Shown: positions 1 to 9,380 of the stretch, in pieces
Position numbering within the stretch: the first letter of the stretch is position 1
Layout: every line of letters begins with the position of its first letter
Assembly: GCF_014673215.1 (NCBI RefSeq)
Contig: NZ_JACWMS010000001.1
Coordinates: 310,001 to 374,000, forward strand
Source: Gordonia hankookensis
Lineage (GTDB): Bacteria > Actinomycetota > Actinomycetes > Mycobacteriales > Mycobacteriaceae
DNA: 64,000 nt
Direction of reading: 5' to 3'
Position numbers and translations under genes: made by a program
The notes under the pieces: generated by a model
The model's database searches: none
What the model saw: the letters and a program-made list of their open reading frames with translations, nothing else
Told to the model about the DNA's origin: nothing

Positions 1-62
1 GGCCTGGCACGCGGACCAGTGTAGTGACTGCACCCCGGGAACCGGCAGCCACACGTGCGGCC

Positions 63-1373
63 TCAGCCCAGATGCGCCTGTGCGCCCGAGTTCTGTCGGT
101 CGGTGCGCTCCAGGCGCCCCTCTGTCATCGAGGCGATCTGATCGACGATGACGCGCAGGCGGGCATCATCGTCGACGGCCTCATGCCAGGACGGCACGAA
201 GATCGGGTCCAGTCCGCCGGGAGCGGCCGCGGTCAGCCAGCCGGCCACCCGGTGGATGCGCTCGCGCTGTCGCTGCTGATGGGCCTTGTGACGGCTGTTG
301 GAGAAGATGAACCGCAACGCCAGGGTCTTGAGGATCGCCACTTCGGCGGCCACCAGGGGTGAGACCGTGAGGTCGGCGTCGTAACGGGCCACCGAGCGAC
401 CACCAACCGCCGCCCGCGTCCCGGTGATCGCCGCCGACGCGAACCGGCCGATGAGCTCACTGGTCAGCCGTTTGAGAGCGACGGCGCTGTGCAGGCTGCC
501 GTCGTAGACCCCGGCCCGGCCGACGATCTCCATCTGCGACAGGCGTTGCGCTGCGTCGATGAGGGCACCGGCCTCGAGTCCCGCGAACTCCTTCACCCCG
601 ATGTCGGCGAGTGCCCGCTGATCGGACGCGTCGCCGAGGGTGCGCAGGTCGATGCGGTTGGCGATCACACCGTCCTCCAGGTCGTGCACGGAGTAGGCGA
701 CGTCGTCGGACCAGTCCATCACCTGGGCCTCGATGCACTGACGGCCGGCCGGGGCGTCGAGCCGAATCCAGTCCAGGGCGTCTGCGTCGTCGTCGTAGGC
801 ACCGAACTTCGTCCCCGGCGCGCTGCGGGTCCAGGGGTATTTGAGCGTGGCGTCGAGCGATGCCCTGGTCAGGTTCAGTCCGGCACTGCGGCCGCTCTCG
901 TCGAGGAGCTTCGGCTCCAGACGCGTGAGAATCCGGAGATTCTGGGCGTTGCCCTCGAACCCGCCGATCGCCGCAGCGACCTCGTCGAGAGCCCGCTCAC
1001 CGTTGTGCCCGTAGGGCGGGTGACCGATGTCGTGGGCGAGACCCGCGAGCTCGACGAGATCGGGTTCGCAGCCGAGCCCGATCGCGATACCCCGCCCGAT
1101 CTGGCCCACCTCGAGCGAGTGGGTCAGGCGGGTCCTGGGGGTGTCGCCCTCACGCGGCCCGACGACCTGAGTCTTGTCTGCCAGTCGACGCAGGGCGGCC
1201 GAATGCAACACCCGGGCCCGGTCACGAGCGAAGTCGCTGCGATGGTCGGTTCGGGTTCCGGGCAGGCTCGCGACCTTCGGCGCCTCCGGCACGATCCGTT
1301 CGACGGCCTCGTCGCCGTAGTCCGCCGTCGGCGGTATCGCGGCCGAACGGCCGGTCGGCGGTGCGCTAGTCAA
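63..1373 (-). CDS. dgt: dGTPase-like deoxynucleotide triphosphohydrolase
   Basis: This 436-residue cytosolic HD-domain enzyme should hydrolyse dGTP or other dNTPs to the nucleoside and tripolyphosphate, helping to balance dNTP pools. The HD metal site is visible: His85 in TRLTHSLEV, then [13 protein letters not shown] at about residues 114-126. Length and the [15 protein letters not shown] block fit the actinobacterial Dgt family. The start is a TTG at 1373 that overlaps the stop of the upstream cold-shock gene by 8 bp, so translation is probably coupled. The first 25 residues are poorly conserved and the start is uncertain. In mycobacteria dnaG follows dgt; here the window ends 62 bp beyond the stop and nothing can be recognised there. 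Confidence 0.93.
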   Translation of the reverse strand: MTSAPPTGRSAAIPPTADYGDEAVERIVPEAPKVASLPGTRTDHRSDFARDRARVLHSAALRRLADKTQVVGPREGDTPRTRLTHSLEVGQIGRGIAIGLGCEPDLVELAGLAHDIGHPPYGHNGERALDEVAAAIGGFEGNAQNLRILTRLEPKLLDESGRSAGLNLTRASLDATLKYPWTRSAPGTKFGAYDDDADALDWIRLDAPAGRQCIEAQVMDWSDDVAYSVHDLEDGVIANRIDLRTLGDASDQRALADIGVKEFAGLEAGALIDAAQRLSQMEIVGRAGVYDGSLHSAVALKRLTSELIGRFASAAITGTRAAVGGRSVARYDADLTVSPLVAAEVAILKTLALRFIFSNSRHKAHQQRQRERIHRVAGWLTAAAPGGLDPIFVPSWHEAVDDDARLRVIVDQIASMTEGRLERTDRQNSGAQAHLG

Positions 1374-1836
1374 GCACCCATCCCCGGGCCACCGCGAATT
1401 CGGTGATGCGCTGGCGGATCGCCACGATCTGAGCCGCGGTCAGGTCGTCGGACGAGTCGAGCAGCAGCTCGGTGACCTCTTCGGTGAACGATGCCGCGTC
1501 GAGCGAACCGCCGCCTCGCGGCTTGCGTGAACGGTCACGGTCCCGGTCTCGGTCACCGCCATGCGGACGACCGTGATCGTGGCTGTCGCGACGGTGCGGC
1601 CGGCCCGCCGGGGCGTCGTCGGCCGGCGCCGACTCGGTCACCGCGACGTTGACCGCCTTGGTGCCGCGGTCGGTCTCCTCGATGTCGAAGGCGACCTTCG
1701 CGCCCGGCTTCAGGGCGTTCTCGTCGATGTCGATGTCGTTTATGTGCAGGAAGACGTCGGCACCGCCCGCGTCCGGCGCGAGAAATCCGAAGCCCCGATT
1801 CGCATCGTAATGAACGACTTTGCCGTTGACGGTCAC
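1366..1836 (-). CDS. Cold-shock-domain protein with RD-rich linker and C-terminal helical tail
   Basis: A probable nucleic-acid-binding protein of 156 residues. Residues 1-68 form a cold-shock domain with the RNP1-like [10 protein letters not shown] (13-22) and RNP2-like DVFLHIND (27-34). A disordered linker rich in His, Arg and Asp follows (about 75-110), containing an (RD)n run, and then a helical C-terminal segment (111-156) I do not recognise. Classical cold-shock proteins are about 67 residues, so the tail is an addition. GTG at 1836 gives MTVNGKVV; an AGGAG lies 13 nt upstream. A second in-frame GTG at 1848 is too close to that AGGAG (1 nt). The stop overlaps the dgt start, so the two are probably co-transcribed. 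Confidence 0.8.
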   Translation of the reverse strand: MTVNGKVVHYDANRGFGFLAPDAGGADVFLHINDIDIDENALKPGAKVAFDIEETDRGTKAVNVAVTESAPADDAPAGRPHRRDSHDHGRPHGGDRDRDRDRSRKPRGGGSLDAASFTEEVTELLLDSSDDLTAAQIVAIRQRITEFAVARGWVLD

Positions 1837-1981
1837 TGCTGCACTCACTCTCCTCGCCGCACACAGCTCCGGACCCCATGCCCGGGCGTGCGACAACTCC
1901 ACACTCAACTATGACAGAACTATGCAGGTCGCACGTGGCGACGATGACCTCGACCGCTGGTCGGCAGGCCGCACCGAAGGG

Positions 1982-3370
1982 TCACGCCCCGAGCAGCTTG
2001 CCGCCCAGGAACTCCACGACCTTGTCGAGCGCGACGCGCTCCTGGCTCATGGTGTCGCGCTCGCGCACGGTGACCGCCTGATCGTCGAGGGTGTCGAAGT
2101 CCACGGTCACGCAGAACGGGGTGCCGATCTCATCCTGCCTGCGGTATCGCTTGCCGATGCCCTGCGCATCGTCGAACTCGACGTTCCAGTGCTTGCGCAG
2201 CTCCGCGGCCAGATCCTTGGCCTTCGGCGACAGCTTCTCGTTGCGGGACAGCGGCAGAACCGCCACCTTGACCGGCGCGAGCCGTCGATCGAGGCGCAAC
2301 ACCGTGCGGGTATCGGTGCCGCCCTTGGCGTTCGGCACCTCCTCCTCGGTGTACGCGTCGCACAGGAACGCCATCAGCGAGCGGGTGAGACCGGCAGCGG
2401 GCTCGATGACGTACGGAGTGAAGCGCTCGCCGGAGGCCTGGTCGAAGAACGACAGGTCCTCGCCCGAGTGCTTGCTGTGGGTCGACAGGTCGAAATCGGT
2501 ACGGTTCGCGACACCCTCGAGCTCACCCCACGGATTCCCGGAGAAGCCGAACTTGTACTCGACGTCGACGGTGCGCTTGGAGTAGTGCGAGAGCTTGTCC
2601 TTCGGGTGCTCGAAGAGGCGCAGGTTCTCCGGATCGATGCCCAGGTCGACGTACCAGTCGAAGCGCTGGTCGATCCAGTACTGGTGCCATTCCTCGTCCT
2701 CGCCGGGCTTGACGAAGTACTCCATCTCCATCTGTTCGAACTCGCGCGTGCGGAAGATGAAGTTGCCGGGGGTGATCTCGTTGCGGAAGCTCTTGCCGAT
2801 CTGGGCGATACCGAACGGGGGCTTCTTGCGCGCGGTGGTCATCACGTTCTTGAAGTTGACGAAGATGCCCTGTGCGGTCTCGGGGCGCAGGTAGTGCAGA
2901 CCCTCCTCGTCGTCGACGGGGCCGAGATAGGTCTTCATCAGACCGCTGAACGCCTTGGGCTCGGTCCACTTGCCGGGCTGACCGGTGTCCGGGTCGTTGA
3001 TGTCGGCGAGGCCGTTGGCCGGCGGCCGACCGTGCTTGACCTCGTAGGCCTCCAGAAGGTGATCGGCACGATAACGCTTGTGGGTGTAGAGCGACTCCAC
3101 GAGCGGGTCGGTGAACACCTCCACGTGACCGGACGCCTCCCACACGCGCCGCGGCAGGATGACCGCCGAGTCGAGCCCGACGATGTCGTCGCGGCTGGTG
3201 ACCATGCCGCGCCACCACTGCCTCTTGATGTTCTCCTTGACCTCGACACCGAGCGGGCCGTAATCCCACGCGGAGCGGGTTCCGCCGTAGATCTCGCCGC
3301 TCGGGAACACCAGGCCACGACGCTTGGCGAGATTGACGACGGCTTCGACGCGGTTGGACTGGGCGGCCAC
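1982..3370 (-). CDS. glyS: Glycyl-tRNA synthetase, dimeric class II type
   Basis: Charges tRNA-Gly with glycine in the cytosol. The 462 residues match the single-chain alpha2 bacterial/eukaryotic-type GlyRS. Visible landmarks are WDYGPLG (35-41), the glycine-recognition block [10 protein letters not shown] (161-170), class II motif 2 FRNEITP (195-201), motif 3 [10 protein letters not shown] (323-332) and a C-terminal anticodon-binding domain from about residue 350. The start is GTG at 3370 with a GGAG about 10 nt upstream. It is monocistronic in appearance and divergent from smtB, an order shared with M. tuberculosis (Rv2357c/Rv2358). Confidence 0.97.
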   Translation of the reverse strand: MAAQSNRVEAVVNLAKRRGLVFPSGEIYGGTRSAWDYGPLGVEVKENIKRQWWRGMVTSRDDIVGLDSAVILPRRVWEASGHVEVFTDPLVESLYTHKRYRADHLLEAYEVKHGRPPANGLADINDPDTGQPGKWTEPKAFSGLMKTYLGPVDDEEGLHYLRPETAQGIFVNFKNVMTTARKKPPFGIAQIGKSFRNEITPGNFIFRTREFEQMEMEYFVKPGEDEEWHQYWIDQRFDWYVDLGIDPENLRLFEHPKDKLSHYSKRTVDVEYKFGFSGNPWGELEGVANRTDFDLSTHSKHSGEDLSFFDQASGERFTPYVIEPAAGLTRSLMAFLCDAYTEEEVPNAKGGTDTRTVLRLDRRLAPVKVAVLPLSRNEKLSPKAKDLAAELRKHWNVEFDDAQGIGKRYRRQDEIGTPFCVTVDFDTLDDQAVTVRERDTMSQERVALDKVVEFLGGKLLGA

Positions 3371-3553
3371 GGTTAACTGATCTCCAACGACTAGGGGTTC
3401 GATACGGTGACGCGGCCATTCCGTCGGAACACAGAACGGCAGCCCTTACAGGGTAGCCACAGAGGTGCCGGTCGTCGGAATCGTCACCCTTCTCCGATCA
3501 CGCGTGCACGCGTCACAGCCGCTCCACCCTGCGTCGGCTCTGCCCACCCCAAA

Positions 3554-3575
3554 TGAAAACGACTTCCTTTAGTAT
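3554..3575 (+). promoter_or_regulatory. Candidate zinc-responsive operator and -10 of smtB-zur
   Basis: TGAAAACGACTTCCT at 3554-3568 has a left half identical to actinobacterial Zur-box halves (TGAAAAC) and a degenerate right half (3 of 7 matches to the ideal inverted repeat). It abuts TAGTAT (3570-3575), a good -10 hexamer, which would put transcription start at about 3582-3583, exactly at the ATG at 3583. No convincing -35 is visible. Operator identity is an inference. Confidence 0.35.
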
Positions 3576-3582
3576 GGAGGCA

Positions 3583-3939
3583 ATGGACTCCCAGGAACGA
3601 GATTGCGCAGCCACCACCGCCGACCGCGGTGTCGTCGGCGCGGTGGAGTGTGCGGCCGCAGGCGACCTTCTGCGCGCGCTGGCATCGCCGACCCGCATCG
3701 CCATCGTCATGCTCCTGCGCGAGCGTCCGCAGTGTGTCCACGAGATCGTCGGCGCCCTGGAGGTCAGTCAGCCCCTGGTGAGCCAGCATCTTCGAGTTCT
3801 CAAGGATGCCGGCGTGGTGCGTGGCCACCGGACCGGTCGGGAGATCGTCTACGAACTCGTCGATCATCACCTCGCCCACATCGTGACCGATGCGCTCGCG
3901 CATGCGATGGAGGTCTCCGACGGCACGGTGGCCGAATGA
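3583..3939 (+). CDS. smtB: ArsR/SmtB-family metal-sensing repressor
   Basis: A 118-residue winged-helix repressor expected to release DNA when it binds zinc or a similar metal. The recognition helix is in VSQPLVSQHLRVLKDAGVV (61-79). Potential metal ligands are Cys51-Val-His53-Glu and the C-terminal alpha5 segment DHHLAHIVTDALAHAME (94-110), with Asp94, His96 and His107 spaced as in alpha5 sensors. Upstream in-frame ATGs at 3553 and 3574 exist, but 3583 is preferred because it lies 7 nt downstream of a TAGTAT -10 and gives a leaderless start; the GGAGG just before it is only 2 nt away. The stop overlaps zur by ATGA. In M. tuberculosis the same pair is Rv2358-furB. Confidence 0.9.
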   Translation: MDSQERDCAATTADRGVVGAVECAAAGDLLRALASPTRIAIVMLLRERPQCVHEIVGALEVSQPLVSQHLRVLKDAGVVRGHRTGREIVYELVDHHLAHIVTDALAHAMEVSDGTVAE

Positions 3940-4352
3940 CGGCGGGCCCGGACCGCCCGGTGACCGGCGTCCGGTCGACCAGGCAGCGTGCCGCGATCGC
4001 CGACGCGCTCGCCGCCGGGGACGACTTCGTCTCCGCGCAGGAACTGCACGATCAGCTCAAGGCGCGGGGAGAATCGATCGGGCTCACCACCGTGTACCGA
4101 AATCTGCAGGCGTTGAGTCAATCAGGGCAGATCGACATGCTGTGGGACGGCTCGGGCGAGACGCGGTATCGCCATTGTTCGTCCGGACATCATCACCACC
4201 TCGTGTGCCGTCGCTGCGGCACGACGGTGGAGGTACAGGCCGAGCCTGTCGAGAAGTGGGCGGCGAGTGTGGCCGCGCGGCACGGTTTCACCGACATCAA
4301 TCACACCGTCGAGGTCTTCGGCTACTGCGCCGACTGCCGCGTGCAGAACTGA
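3936..4352 (+). CDS. zur: Fur-family zinc uptake regulator Zur
   Basis: A 138-residue repressor that represses zinc-uptake and zinc-sparing genes when zinc is bound. The N-terminal winged helix spans about 8-80, with the typical GLTTVYRNLQAL helix (49-60). A His-rich sensor segment HHHHLVC (85-91) and two CxxC pairs, Cys91/Cys94 and Cys131/Cys134, build the structural zinc site. ATGA overlap with smtB shows a two-gene operon, so zinc export and uptake control would be made together. Fur, Mur or PerR roles are possible for the fold, but the partner smtB supports Zur. Confidence 0.92.
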   Translation: MTAGPDRPVTGVRSTRQRAAIADALAAGDDFVSAQELHDQLKARGESIGLTTVYRNLQALSQSGQIDMLWDGSGETRYRHCSSGHHHHLVCRRCGTTVEVQAEPVEKWAASVAARHGFTDINHTVEVFGYCADCRVQN

Positions 4353-4421
4353 CGGACCGCGGGAACGCGTGCTCGCCGACACCACACCCGGGGGAGCGAG
4401 CTCGCGAGCGTCTCGAAAGAC

Positions 4422-4835
4422 CTAGGCACCCGAGAGGCGGCGAGCGGTATCGGCACCCGCCGACAACACGATGTGCAGCACCGTCAGCAGCGGGACGTCG
4501 TCGAGGGTCCCGGCCGGGAACGTGTAGTACTGCAGTACGTCGGTGGTGACGCCCTCCGGATCGGATCGGCGCAGTGCACCGAAACTCAGGTGGGCGTCAG
4601 CCGCCTCCACGTCGTCTCGTAGTGCGGATGTGTTCGGCAGGTTCACCGCGACCAGTTGTGTCACGGTGAGCACGTCGAGTCCGTCGGCCAAGGTCAGGAC
4701 CCGCAACGACGCGCGGGTCGTACCCACCTGCACGATCACCGAATCCGCGTCTTCGTCTCCGACGTCTCCGAGCTCACCGACGAGGCGGGCGACCCGGGTC
4801 AGAAGGCCTTGGGTCCCCGATGCCGCACCGGTCAT
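4422..4835 (-). CDS. Conserved hypothetical protein (Rv2360c-like)
   Basis: A 137-residue soluble protein of unknown function. It has an alpha/beta composition, with no signal peptide, membrane segment or catalytic motif I recognise. Start MTGAASGT at 4835 overlaps the uppS stop by ATGA, so it is the last gene of a recO/uppS-side operon. Its position and size match the M. tuberculosis conserved hypothetical Rv2360c. It converges on zur. Confidence 0.8.
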   Translation of the reverse strand: MTGAASGTQGLLTRVARLVGELGDVGDEDADSVIVQVGTTRASLRVLTLADGLDVLTVTQLVAVNLPNTSALRDDVEAADAHLSFGALRRSDPEGVTTDVLQYYTFPAGTLDDVPLLTVLHIVLSAGADTARRLSGA

Positions 4836-5665
4836 GTCGGCATCACTCCGCCGAATCGTCGGTCGCGCGATGCGTATTCGAGACATGCCGCCCACAGGTC
4901 GCGTCGGTCGAAGTCGGGAAAGAGCTTCTTCTGATACACCATCTCGGCGTACGCGGACTGCCACAGCAAGAAGTTCGAGATCCGCTGTTCGCCGGATGGG
5001 CGCAGGAAGAGGTCGACGTCGGGCATGTCCGGCTCGTCGAGATAGCGGGCGAAGGACGCTTCGGTGATCCGATCCGGATCGATCTCACCCGCCGCGGCAC
5101 GACGGGCGATTTCCTTTGCCGCGTCCGCGATCTCGGCTCGACCGCCGTAATTGACGCACATCGTGAGGGTCATCACGGTGTTGTCCTTCGTCATCTCCTC
5201 GGCCACCTCGAGCTCGCGGATCACACTGCGCCACAAGCGCGGTCGGCGGCCCGCCCAGCGCACCCGAACGCCCATCTCGTGCATCTCGTCACGCCGACGG
5301 CGGATCACGTCACGGTTGAAGCCCATCAGGAATCGGACTTCTTCTGGACTGCGCGACCAGTTCTCCGTCGAGAACGCGTAGGCGGACAGCCAGGTCACGC
5401 CGAGTTCGATACATCCGCAGACGGTGTCCATCAAGACCGCTTCACCCTGCTTGTGACCTTCGGTGCGGGGCAGCCCTCGATCTTGCGCCCACCGACCGTT
5501 GCCATCCATCACCAGGGCAACGTGCCGCGGTATCAGTTCGGGCTGAATCCGTGGTGGGCGCGCGCCGCTCGGGTGCGGGTCGGGTGGGCGTACGGGGGTG
5601 CGATCTGCTCGTGATTCCGGTGCGGCCTGTCGTTTCCCGGATCGCGAGCCGGGTCGTAACGCCAT
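4832..5665 (-). CDS. uppS: Long-chain polyprenyl diphosphate synthase, cis type
   Basis: Adds isopentenyl units in cis to an allylic diphosphate to make the decaprenyl/undecaprenyl lipid carrier used for cell-wall synthesis. The 277-residue protein carries the diagnostic MDGNGRWA (53-60; catalytic Asp54), the FSTENWSR block (near 100) and the C-terminal [15 protein letters not shown] (near 220-235). A proline/arginine-rich N-terminal extension of about 45 residues resembles mycobacterial Rv2361c. ATG at 5665 is chosen because AGGAG lies 7 nt upstream; an upstream TTG at 5668 is weaker. Confidence 0.96.
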   Translation of the reverse strand: MALRPGSRSGKRQAAPESRADRTPVRPPDPHPSGARPPRIQPELIPRHVALVMDGNGRWAQDRGLPRTEGHKQGEAVLMDTVCGCIELGVTWLSAYAFSTENWSRSPEEVRFLMGFNRDVIRRRRDEMHEMGVRVRWAGRRPRLWRSVIRELEVAEEMTKDNTVMTLTMCVNYGGRAEIADAAKEIARRAAAGEIDPDRITEASFARYLDEPDMPDVDLFLRPSGEQRISNFLLWQSAYAEMVYQKKLFPDFDRRDLWAACLEYASRDRRFGGVMPT

Positions 5666-5678
5666 CAACCGTCTCCTC

Positions 5679-6443
5679 TCACGCGGTGTCCACCAGCCTA
5701 TGAGGTGCTTCGCGTTCGATGAGCGGCAGGGTTCTCAACTGACGCTCGAGATGCCACTGCAGGTGGGCGGCGGTCAGCCCGCTCGCCTGGCGCTGCATCG
5801 ACGACGTGGCCTCGGCGGTGTGTTCCCACTGGCCACGGAACAGGGCATCCATCAGGTCGAGAACCCCAGGTGACGGGGTGGCCGATCCGGGTGGCCGACA
5901 GTGGATGCACACCGCACCACCGGCTGCCACATGGAATGCCCGATGTGGGCCCGGTTGCGTACAGCGGGCGCACACGTCCAGCGTCGGCATCCACCCCGCG
6001 CAGTGCATCGCGCGCAGCAGGTAGGCATCGAGGATGAGTTGGTTGGCGCGGCGGTGTTCGGCGAGCGCTTCCAGGGCACCGACCGTGAGTCGGTGCAACT
6101 GTGCGGCCGGTGCACGTTCCTCACCGGCCAACCGCTCCGCGGTCTCCAGCACCGCGCAGGCCGTGGTGTATCGGCCGTAATCGGCCACGATGGCGTCGGC
6201 GAATGCATGAAGGGTGTGCACCTGGGTCACGACGTCGAGGCTGCGACCTGGGTAGAGGTGGACGTCGACATGGGCGAAGGGTTCGAGCCGGGCACCGAAC
6301 TTCGAGCGGGTCCGGCGGACGCCTTTGGCCACGGCACGTACCAGACCATGGTCCTGGGTGAGCAACGTGATGATGCGGTCGGCCTCGCCCAGCTTGTGCT
6401 GGCGAAGCACCACGGCCTCATCCCGATAGAACCTCACCGGCAC
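5679..6443 (-). CDS. recO: DNA repair protein RecO
   Basis: Mediates RecA loading and strand annealing in the RecFOR pathway. The 254-residue protein shows an N-terminal OB fold (about 1-80, with [17 protein letters not shown]), a helical middle, and a four-Cys zinc site (Cys158, Cys161, Cys179, Cys182). It lies 13 bp upstream of the uppS start and is probably co-transcribed. The GTG at 6443 and another at 6437 are both possible starts. Confidence 0.95.
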   Translation of the reverse strand: MPVRFYRDEAVVLRQHKLGEADRIITLLTQDHGLVRAVAKGVRRTRSKFGARLEPFAHVDVHLYPGRSLDVVTQVHTLHAFADAIVADYGRYTTACAVLETAERLAGEERAPAAQLHRLTVGALEALAEHRRANQLILDAYLLRAMHCAGWMPTLDVCARCTQPGPHRAFHVAAGGAVCIHCRPPGSATPSPGVLDLMDALFRGQWEHTAEATSSMQRQASGLTAAHLQWHLERQLRTLPLIEREAPHRLVDTA

Positions 6444-6473
6444 ATTGTTCCACCGGGCACCGACAGCACCCCA

Positions 6474-8063
6474 CTACGACATGCGTCCCGGGTCCGCTGG
6501 TGCCTGTGTGACATCTGGTGTCTCCGATGCGGCCGGCGGGCCGGACGCCCCGGGAGGCCGAGGTGACCCCGGACCACTCACCGCAGCGACGTGTGCCGGG
6601 GACGGTGTGGTGATCGAGGCCGGCCCGTCGCCGTCGGCCAGCCTGCGCAGCCGCGGCGACAACGTCATCCCGCCGGGGAACCGGTGCCAGCCCTTGCGGT
6701 CGTAGAGCTTGGTGCCGCCCAGACCGAGCAGCACGCCCACCAGCAGACCGATAGCGCACTGGATGATCGACCGGCCCAGTCCGGCGTCGAGATCCGCGTC
6801 GAAATAGAGGATGGCGCGAGTCCCGAGATAGACCAGGTGCATCGGTTCCACCGCGGCGATCCAGGCGAACAGCCGCGGACTCGCCTCCAGCGGCACCGTG
6901 CCACCTGACGACGGGAGACCGAGGATCACGAAGAACACCAGGTTCAGGATGAGACCGGGATTGCCGAACACCGCCATCATCGAACTCGCCGACACCCCGA
7001 CCGCGGTGATCACCAGCACCGAGAACAGCCACAGCGCGAACGCATTCGGCAGCGACGTGCCGACCGCCGTGCACACCGCGATGAACAGTGCTGATTGGAT
7101 CACCGCGACGAGCACCATGACGGTCCACTTGGTCGCCAGCGTTCCCCAGCGAGAGATCGCGAGCCGCTGCCTGAGCTGATAGAAGGGGCCGTACTCGATG
7201 GGCGTCTGTCCGAGGATGCCGTCGACCACGACGCTGACCATCATCGCGCCGGTGAACCCCGCCAGGATGAGCAACAACGTGAAATAGAACGCGGACAACC
7301 CGTTTCCGGATCCGTCTGGCAACGGGGTCGGCTCGACGATCCGCACATCCACCGGGTTGGACAACGCCAGCTGGGCGGCCCCCGAGAACGGCACGTCGGC
7401 CTTGACCAGGCTCTGCCGGACGGTGGCCACGAGGCGTTCGCCGACCTGGGCATTGACCTGCTCCGACATCCGGTCGGCGAAGGTGGTGGTGACCGCCGAC
7501 GCGAAGGTCCCGGAACCGCGGTTGATGAACACGTCGATCGCCATCGGATCCGGTTTGGCCTCGAGCACCGCGGCCCGGCCGAGGCTCACTGCGCGATTGG
7601 TGAAGTTGGGGCCGATCACCACCGCCCCGTAGGCCTTGCCGGAGTTCAGTCGGTTGAGTGCGGTGGTCCGGTCCACCTTCTCCACCGCGATCCCACTCTT
7701 GGCCGCTGTCGAGATCACACCCGCGGCGACCTGGTCACCGAAGTTCTGCTTCGTGGTGCCGCCATCCGGGTTGTCGACGTCGCCGCCACGATCCTCGTTG
7801 ACGAGGGCGATCGGGAAATCGTGCAGGTTGCGCTGCGGGTCCGCGACCGCCCCCATGTAGAGCGCCGCCATGAACGACATGATGACGACGACCAGCAACA
7901 GCGGCGCCAGCCAGAACCGCGGTGAGCGCAGGACACCGGCGATCGTGGTGCCTGCCGCCGCATCCTGTTCGGGGGCGGCGTGTTCCGCGCCAGAGTATCC
8001 GGCAGACTCCCGCCCGCCGAGCCCGTTGCGCTCCGGCTCGTCGCCTGTTTCGTGCCGCCCCAT
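6474..8063 (-). CDS. YhgE/Pip- or DUF3533-like multi-pass membrane protein
   Basis: A 529-residue membrane protein resembling the DUF3533 / YhgE-Pip group of ABC-2-permease-like proteins. A cytosolic Ala/Glu/Gly-rich N-terminus (1-50) is followed by one membrane segment (51-73), a large extracytoplasmic domain (about 75-265) and five hydrophobic segments in the second half (about 270-470). It ends in a Pro/Gly/Thr-rich tail. ATG at 8063 has GAGGGAG 6 nt upstream; upstream in-frame starts run through that site. Substrate unknown; export of lipids or peptides is the usual guess. From memory, M. tuberculosis has amiA2 at this place, so this is a lineage-specific occupant. Confidence 0.75.
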   Translation of the reverse strand: MGRHETGDEPERNGLGGRESAGYSGAEHAAPEQDAAAGTTIAGVLRSPRFWLAPLLLVVVIMSFMAALYMGAVADPQRNLHDFPIALVNEDRGGDVDNPDGGTTKQNFGDQVAAGVISTAAKSGIAVEKVDRTTALNRLNSGKAYGAVVIGPNFTNRAVSLGRAAVLEAKPDPMAIDVFINRGSGTFASAVTTTFADRMSEQVNAQVGERLVATVRQSLVKADVPFSGAAQLALSNPVDVRIVEPTPLPDGSGNGLSAFYFTLLLILAGFTGAMMVSVVVDGILGQTPIEYGPFYQLRQRLAISRWGTLATKWTVMVLVAVIQSALFIAVCTAVGTSLPNAFALWLFSVLVITAVGVSASSMMAVFGNPGLILNLVFFVILGLPSSGGTVPLEASPRLFAWIAAVEPMHLVYLGTRAILYFDADLDAGLGRSIIQCAIGLLVGVLLGLGGTKLYDRKGWHRFPGGMTLSPRLRRLADGDGPASITTPSPAHVAAVSGPGSPRPPGASGPPAASETPDVTQAPADPGRMS

Positions 8064-8109
8064 CCGGACTCCCTCTCGACTCATTCGCACCGACGGACGG
8101 CTACGGACA

Positions 8110-9024
8110 TCAGAAACCCATGCGCCCCAACTGCTTCGGGTCCCGCTGCCAGTCCTTGGCCACTTTCACATGCAGATCCAGGTACACCCTGGTGCCGAGC
8201 AGCTTCTCGATCTGTCCCCGCGCGACGGTGCCGACCTCTTTCAGCCGGGCACCTCGATGGCCGATGATGATGCCCTTCTGGCTGTCGCGCTCGACGTAGA
8301 GGATGGCGTGCACATCGACCATCGACGGCCCCTGCCCCTCCTGCTCCTCCTCGCGCGGGATGATCTCCTCGATGACCACCGCGAGGGAGTGTGGGAGTTC
8401 GTCACGGACACCCTCGAGGGCCGCCTCACGGATGAACTCCGCCATCAGCACCTCCTCGGGTTCGTCGGTGAGCTCACCGTCGGGATAGAACGCCGGGCCG
8501 GGTTCCATCAGGCCGACCAGCACGTCGGTCAGGATGTCGAGCTGAGCGCCCGACCTCGCCGAGGTCGGGACCACCTCCGAGGTGGGGCCGAGCAGTTCGG
8601 ACAGCGCGACGAGTTGCGCGGCGACTCGATCCGGGGTGACGCGGTCGATCTTGGTGAGCACGCCCAGCACCGTGGTGCGGGGGGCCATCTGACGGACCTG
8701 GGACACGATCCAGCGGTCGCCGGGCCCGATCGTCTCGTCGGCCGGTACGCACACGCCGATCACGTCGACCTCCGAGTACGTGTCCCGGACGAGGTCGTTG
8801 AGTCGCTGGCCGAGCAGCGTCCGAGGCCGGTGCAGACCTGGTGTGTCGACCAGGATCAACTGGGCGTCGTCGCGATTGACGATCCCCCGGATGGTGTGCC
8901 GTGTGGTCTGTGGCCGGTTCGAGGTGATGGCGATCTTCTCACCGACCAGAGCGTTGGTGAGGGTCGATTTTCCGGTGTTCGGCCGACCGACGAAGCAGAC
9001 GAAGCCCGACCGGAACTCGGTCAT
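8110..9024 (-). CDS. era: GTPase Era
   Basis: A ribosome-assembly GTPase that binds the 3' end of 16S rRNA. In 304 residues it has the G1 loop GRPNTGKST (13-21), NRPQTTRH (G2 region), DTPGLH (G3) and TKID (G4), then a C-terminal KH domain marked by GIIIGHRGARLKEVG. The ATG overlaps the upstream gene by ATGA. It sits among other 16S maturation genes (ybeY and the phoH often paired with it). Confidence 0.96.
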   Translation of the reverse strand: MTEFRSGFVCFVGRPNTGKSTLTNALVGEKIAITSNRPQTTRHTIRGIVNRDDAQLILVDTPGLHRPRTLLGQRLNDLVRDTYSEVDVIGVCVPADETIGPGDRWIVSQVRQMAPRTTVLGVLTKIDRVTPDRVAAQLVALSELLGPTSEVVPTSARSGAQLDILTDVLVGLMEPGPAFYPDGELTDEPEEVLMAEFIREAALEGVRDELPHSLAVVIEEIIPREEEQEGQGPSMVDVHAILYVERDSQKGIIIGHRGARLKEVGTVARGQIEKLLGTRVYLDLHVKVAKDWQRDPKQLGRMGF

Positions 9025-9380
9025 CGGTGCGCATCCTGACGACCGGTCGGTGTCCCCGACAGGTCGGTGTGCACCGCATATGCCTCCGAGCCGAACTCCG
9101 CGAGCGTGGCCAGACCCGGATCGTCGGCGGCGCCGTTGACCAATACGGCCGCCTCGAAGGCCTGGGCACCGCTGGAGAGCGCACTCGCCAGGGCGACCTG
9201 GAGGCCGGACAGGTTCAGCGTCTCGGCGGCCACGGGCGCGCCGGCATAGGTCCGGCCGTCGGCATCACGGACGGCGGCTGCCGATGGGCTCTCCGCGCGG
9301 GCGAGTGCGCCCCGCGCCAAGACGACCAGCTTCTGGTCCTCGTCGGACAACTCGGGCAGTCCGCTCGACGGTGCGGTCAC
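9021..9380 (-). CDS. Cytidine-deaminase-like protein lacking catalytic residues
   Basis: A 119-residue protein corresponding to M. tuberculosis Rv2365c. The segment from about 33 to 80 follows the cytidine deaminase fold ([26 protein letters not shown], quoted in part, then a helix where CDA has AERTA). However, the HAE/CAE zinc signature and the PCxxC motif are absent ([12 protein letters not shown] is in their place). It is therefore probably a non-catalytic structural or RNA-binding relative. It overlaps era and the corC-like gene by 4 bp on each side (ATGA and GTGA), so tight coupling with era is evident. Confidence 0.75.
   Translation of the reverse strand: MTAPSSGLPELSDEDQKLVVLARGALARAESPSAAAVRDADGRTYAGAPVAAETLNLSGLQVALASALSSGAQAFEAAVLVNGAADDPGLATLAEFGSEAYAVHTDLSGTPTGRQDAHR

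Noticed and set aside
1..62. A gene fragment at the window start
   Set aside because: Only 62 bases follow the dgt stop; no recognisable coding sequence, though dnaG would be expected beyond.
1887..1935. Inverted repeat CGTGCGAC / GTCGCACG between the cold-shock gene and glyS
   Set aside because: The perfect 8-bp arms are 33 nt apart, with no T-tract; probably chance, or at most a weak operator.
1820..3376. A 518-codon frame antisense to glyS
   Set aside because: Antisense shadow of an unmistakable GlyRS gene; no ribosome site or domain.
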